This document shows positions 23,576 to 24,055 of a stretch of DNA of 24,055 nt, piece after piece (the first letter of the stretch is position 1; each line of letters begins with the position of its first letter). A program made the translations under genes and the position numbers. Source of the DNA: an uncultured Clostridia bacterium (GTDB lineage Bacteria > Bacillota > Clostridia > UBA1381); the NCBI GenBank assembly GCA_910578235.1, contig CAJTPP010000009.1, forward strand, positions 26,970 to 51,024. Reading direction: 5' to 3'. Under the pieces are notes generated by a model that saw nothing but the letters and a program-made list of their open reading frames with translations, did not search any database and was not told the DNA's origin.

Positions 23576-24055
23576 ATGAATTTTAAGGAAAACACAGAAT
23601 ATGATATTATCGGACTGGGAGAAGTAATGCTAAGGCTTTCTCCGCCTGATAAAGAGAAAATTTCCCAGAGCGAAACATTTGATAAAAACGCCGGAGGAAG
23701 CGAGCTTAATGTTGTGTCAGGAGCGGCAATGCTCGGCGTTCGTTCAGCTATTATAACAAAACTGCCGAAAAATAAGATGGGGAATTTTATACGAAATAAA
23801 ATACGTTACGGAAACGTGTCCGACGATTACATAATCTATGACCACTCTCCTCAGAAGCGTCTGGGTATTTACTATTACGAGAGCGGCGCATATCCGAGAA
23901 AATCCTCTGTAATCTATGACAGGGCAAATTCAAGCATGTGTTCGCTGTCCATATCCGAACTGCCCGAGGATATATACGGCAAAACAAAGATATTCCACGT
24001 ATCAAGTATTACCATGGCTCTTGCGCCGTCCCTCAAAGATACTACTCTCATGCTT
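23576..24055 (+). CDS. kdgK: 2-keto-3-deoxygluconate kinase (PfkB family), 3' end outside window
   Basis: Phosphorylates 2-keto-3-deoxygluconate to KDPG in uronic-acid breakdown. The first 160 codons are present and the frame is open to the window edge, about half of a usual 310-340-residue kinase. IIGLGEVMLRLSPP opens the ribokinase-like fold, and NAGGSELNVVSGAAMLG (38-54) is the PfkB substrate-binding signature. LGIYYYESGAYPRKSSVIYD (96-115) is the segment typical of KDG kinases. The C-terminal ATP site is not in view. GGAG 8 bases upstream supports the start. Its own promoter separates it from the SOD gene. PfkB family is sure; KDG specificity is likely from the YYYE...PRKS...YDRA pattern and from the nearby GH4 enzyme. 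Confidence 0.88.
   Translation, partial: MNFKENTEYDIIGLGEVMLRLSPPDKEKISQSETFDKNAGGSELNVVSGAAMLGVRSAIITKLPKNKMGNFIRNKIRYGNVSDDYIIYDHSPQKRLGIYYYESGAYPRKSSVIYDRANSSMCSLSISELPEDIYGKTKIFHVSSITMALAPSLKDTTLML

Overview
The window looks like a chromosomal segment of an anaerobic, low-to-moderate GC Gram-positive bacterium of the class Clostridia; a finer assignment is not possible from the sequence. The signs are strong GGAGG ribosome-binding sites, SigA-type promoters, short intrinsic terminators, a TagO/MnaA-type wall-polymer pair, a GlnRS next to a GluRS, and a flavo-diiron oxygen or NO reductase. Most genes lie on the minus strand. No tRNA, rRNA, CRISPR array, IS element or phage gene was recognised. 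No gene-free stretch exceeds about 235 bases (19926-20157 is the longest), and each longer gap is accounted for by a promoter, a terminator or both.

Layout from left to right. (1) 1-2400: the 3' part of a large GH2 glycosidase on the plus strand, convergent on a GNAT acetyltransferase and separated from it by a shared bidirectional hairpin terminator. (2) 2906-12440: a long minus-strand housekeeping run, read from high to low coordinates as gltX, glnS, a class I aminotransferase, trpS, a WecA/TagO-type glycosyl-phosphate transferase, a UDP-GlcNAc 2-epimerase and mgtE. It starts at a near-consensus promoter (12412-12440) and ends at a perfect palindromic terminator (2906-2929). It mixes tRNA charging, wall-polymer initiation and Mg2+ transport. 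(3) 12493-15789: two transporters, an NSS-family Na+ symporter and a SulP permease. The SulP promoter has its -35 box inside the preceding terminator hairpin. (4) 15796-20006: the most unusual part, a compact four-gene minus-strand cluster made of a stand-alone NRPS-type condensation protein, an acyl carrier protein, an AMP-forming acyl ligase and an alpha/beta hydrolase. It has its own promoter and tight translational coupling. It reads as a miniature split assembly line (activate, load, condense, possibly release) for a small acylated product. The condensation gene appears to carry a one-base frameshift about 40 bases before its in-frame stop, cutting off a well-formed C-terminus encoded in the next frame. 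(5) 20113-24055: a flavo-diiron protein, a GH4 enzyme with a CHEV motif (probable alpha-galacturonidase), a leaderless Cu/Zn superoxide dismutase and the start of a 2-keto-3-deoxygluconate kinase.

Working together: the GH4 enzyme and KDG kinase fit uronic-acid (pectin-derived) catabolism, and the GH2 enzyme adds further glycan-degrading capacity. The flavo-diiron protein and the SOD fit oxygen defence in an anaerobe. The C/ACP/ligase/hydrolase set is the best candidate for an undescribed biosynthetic system.
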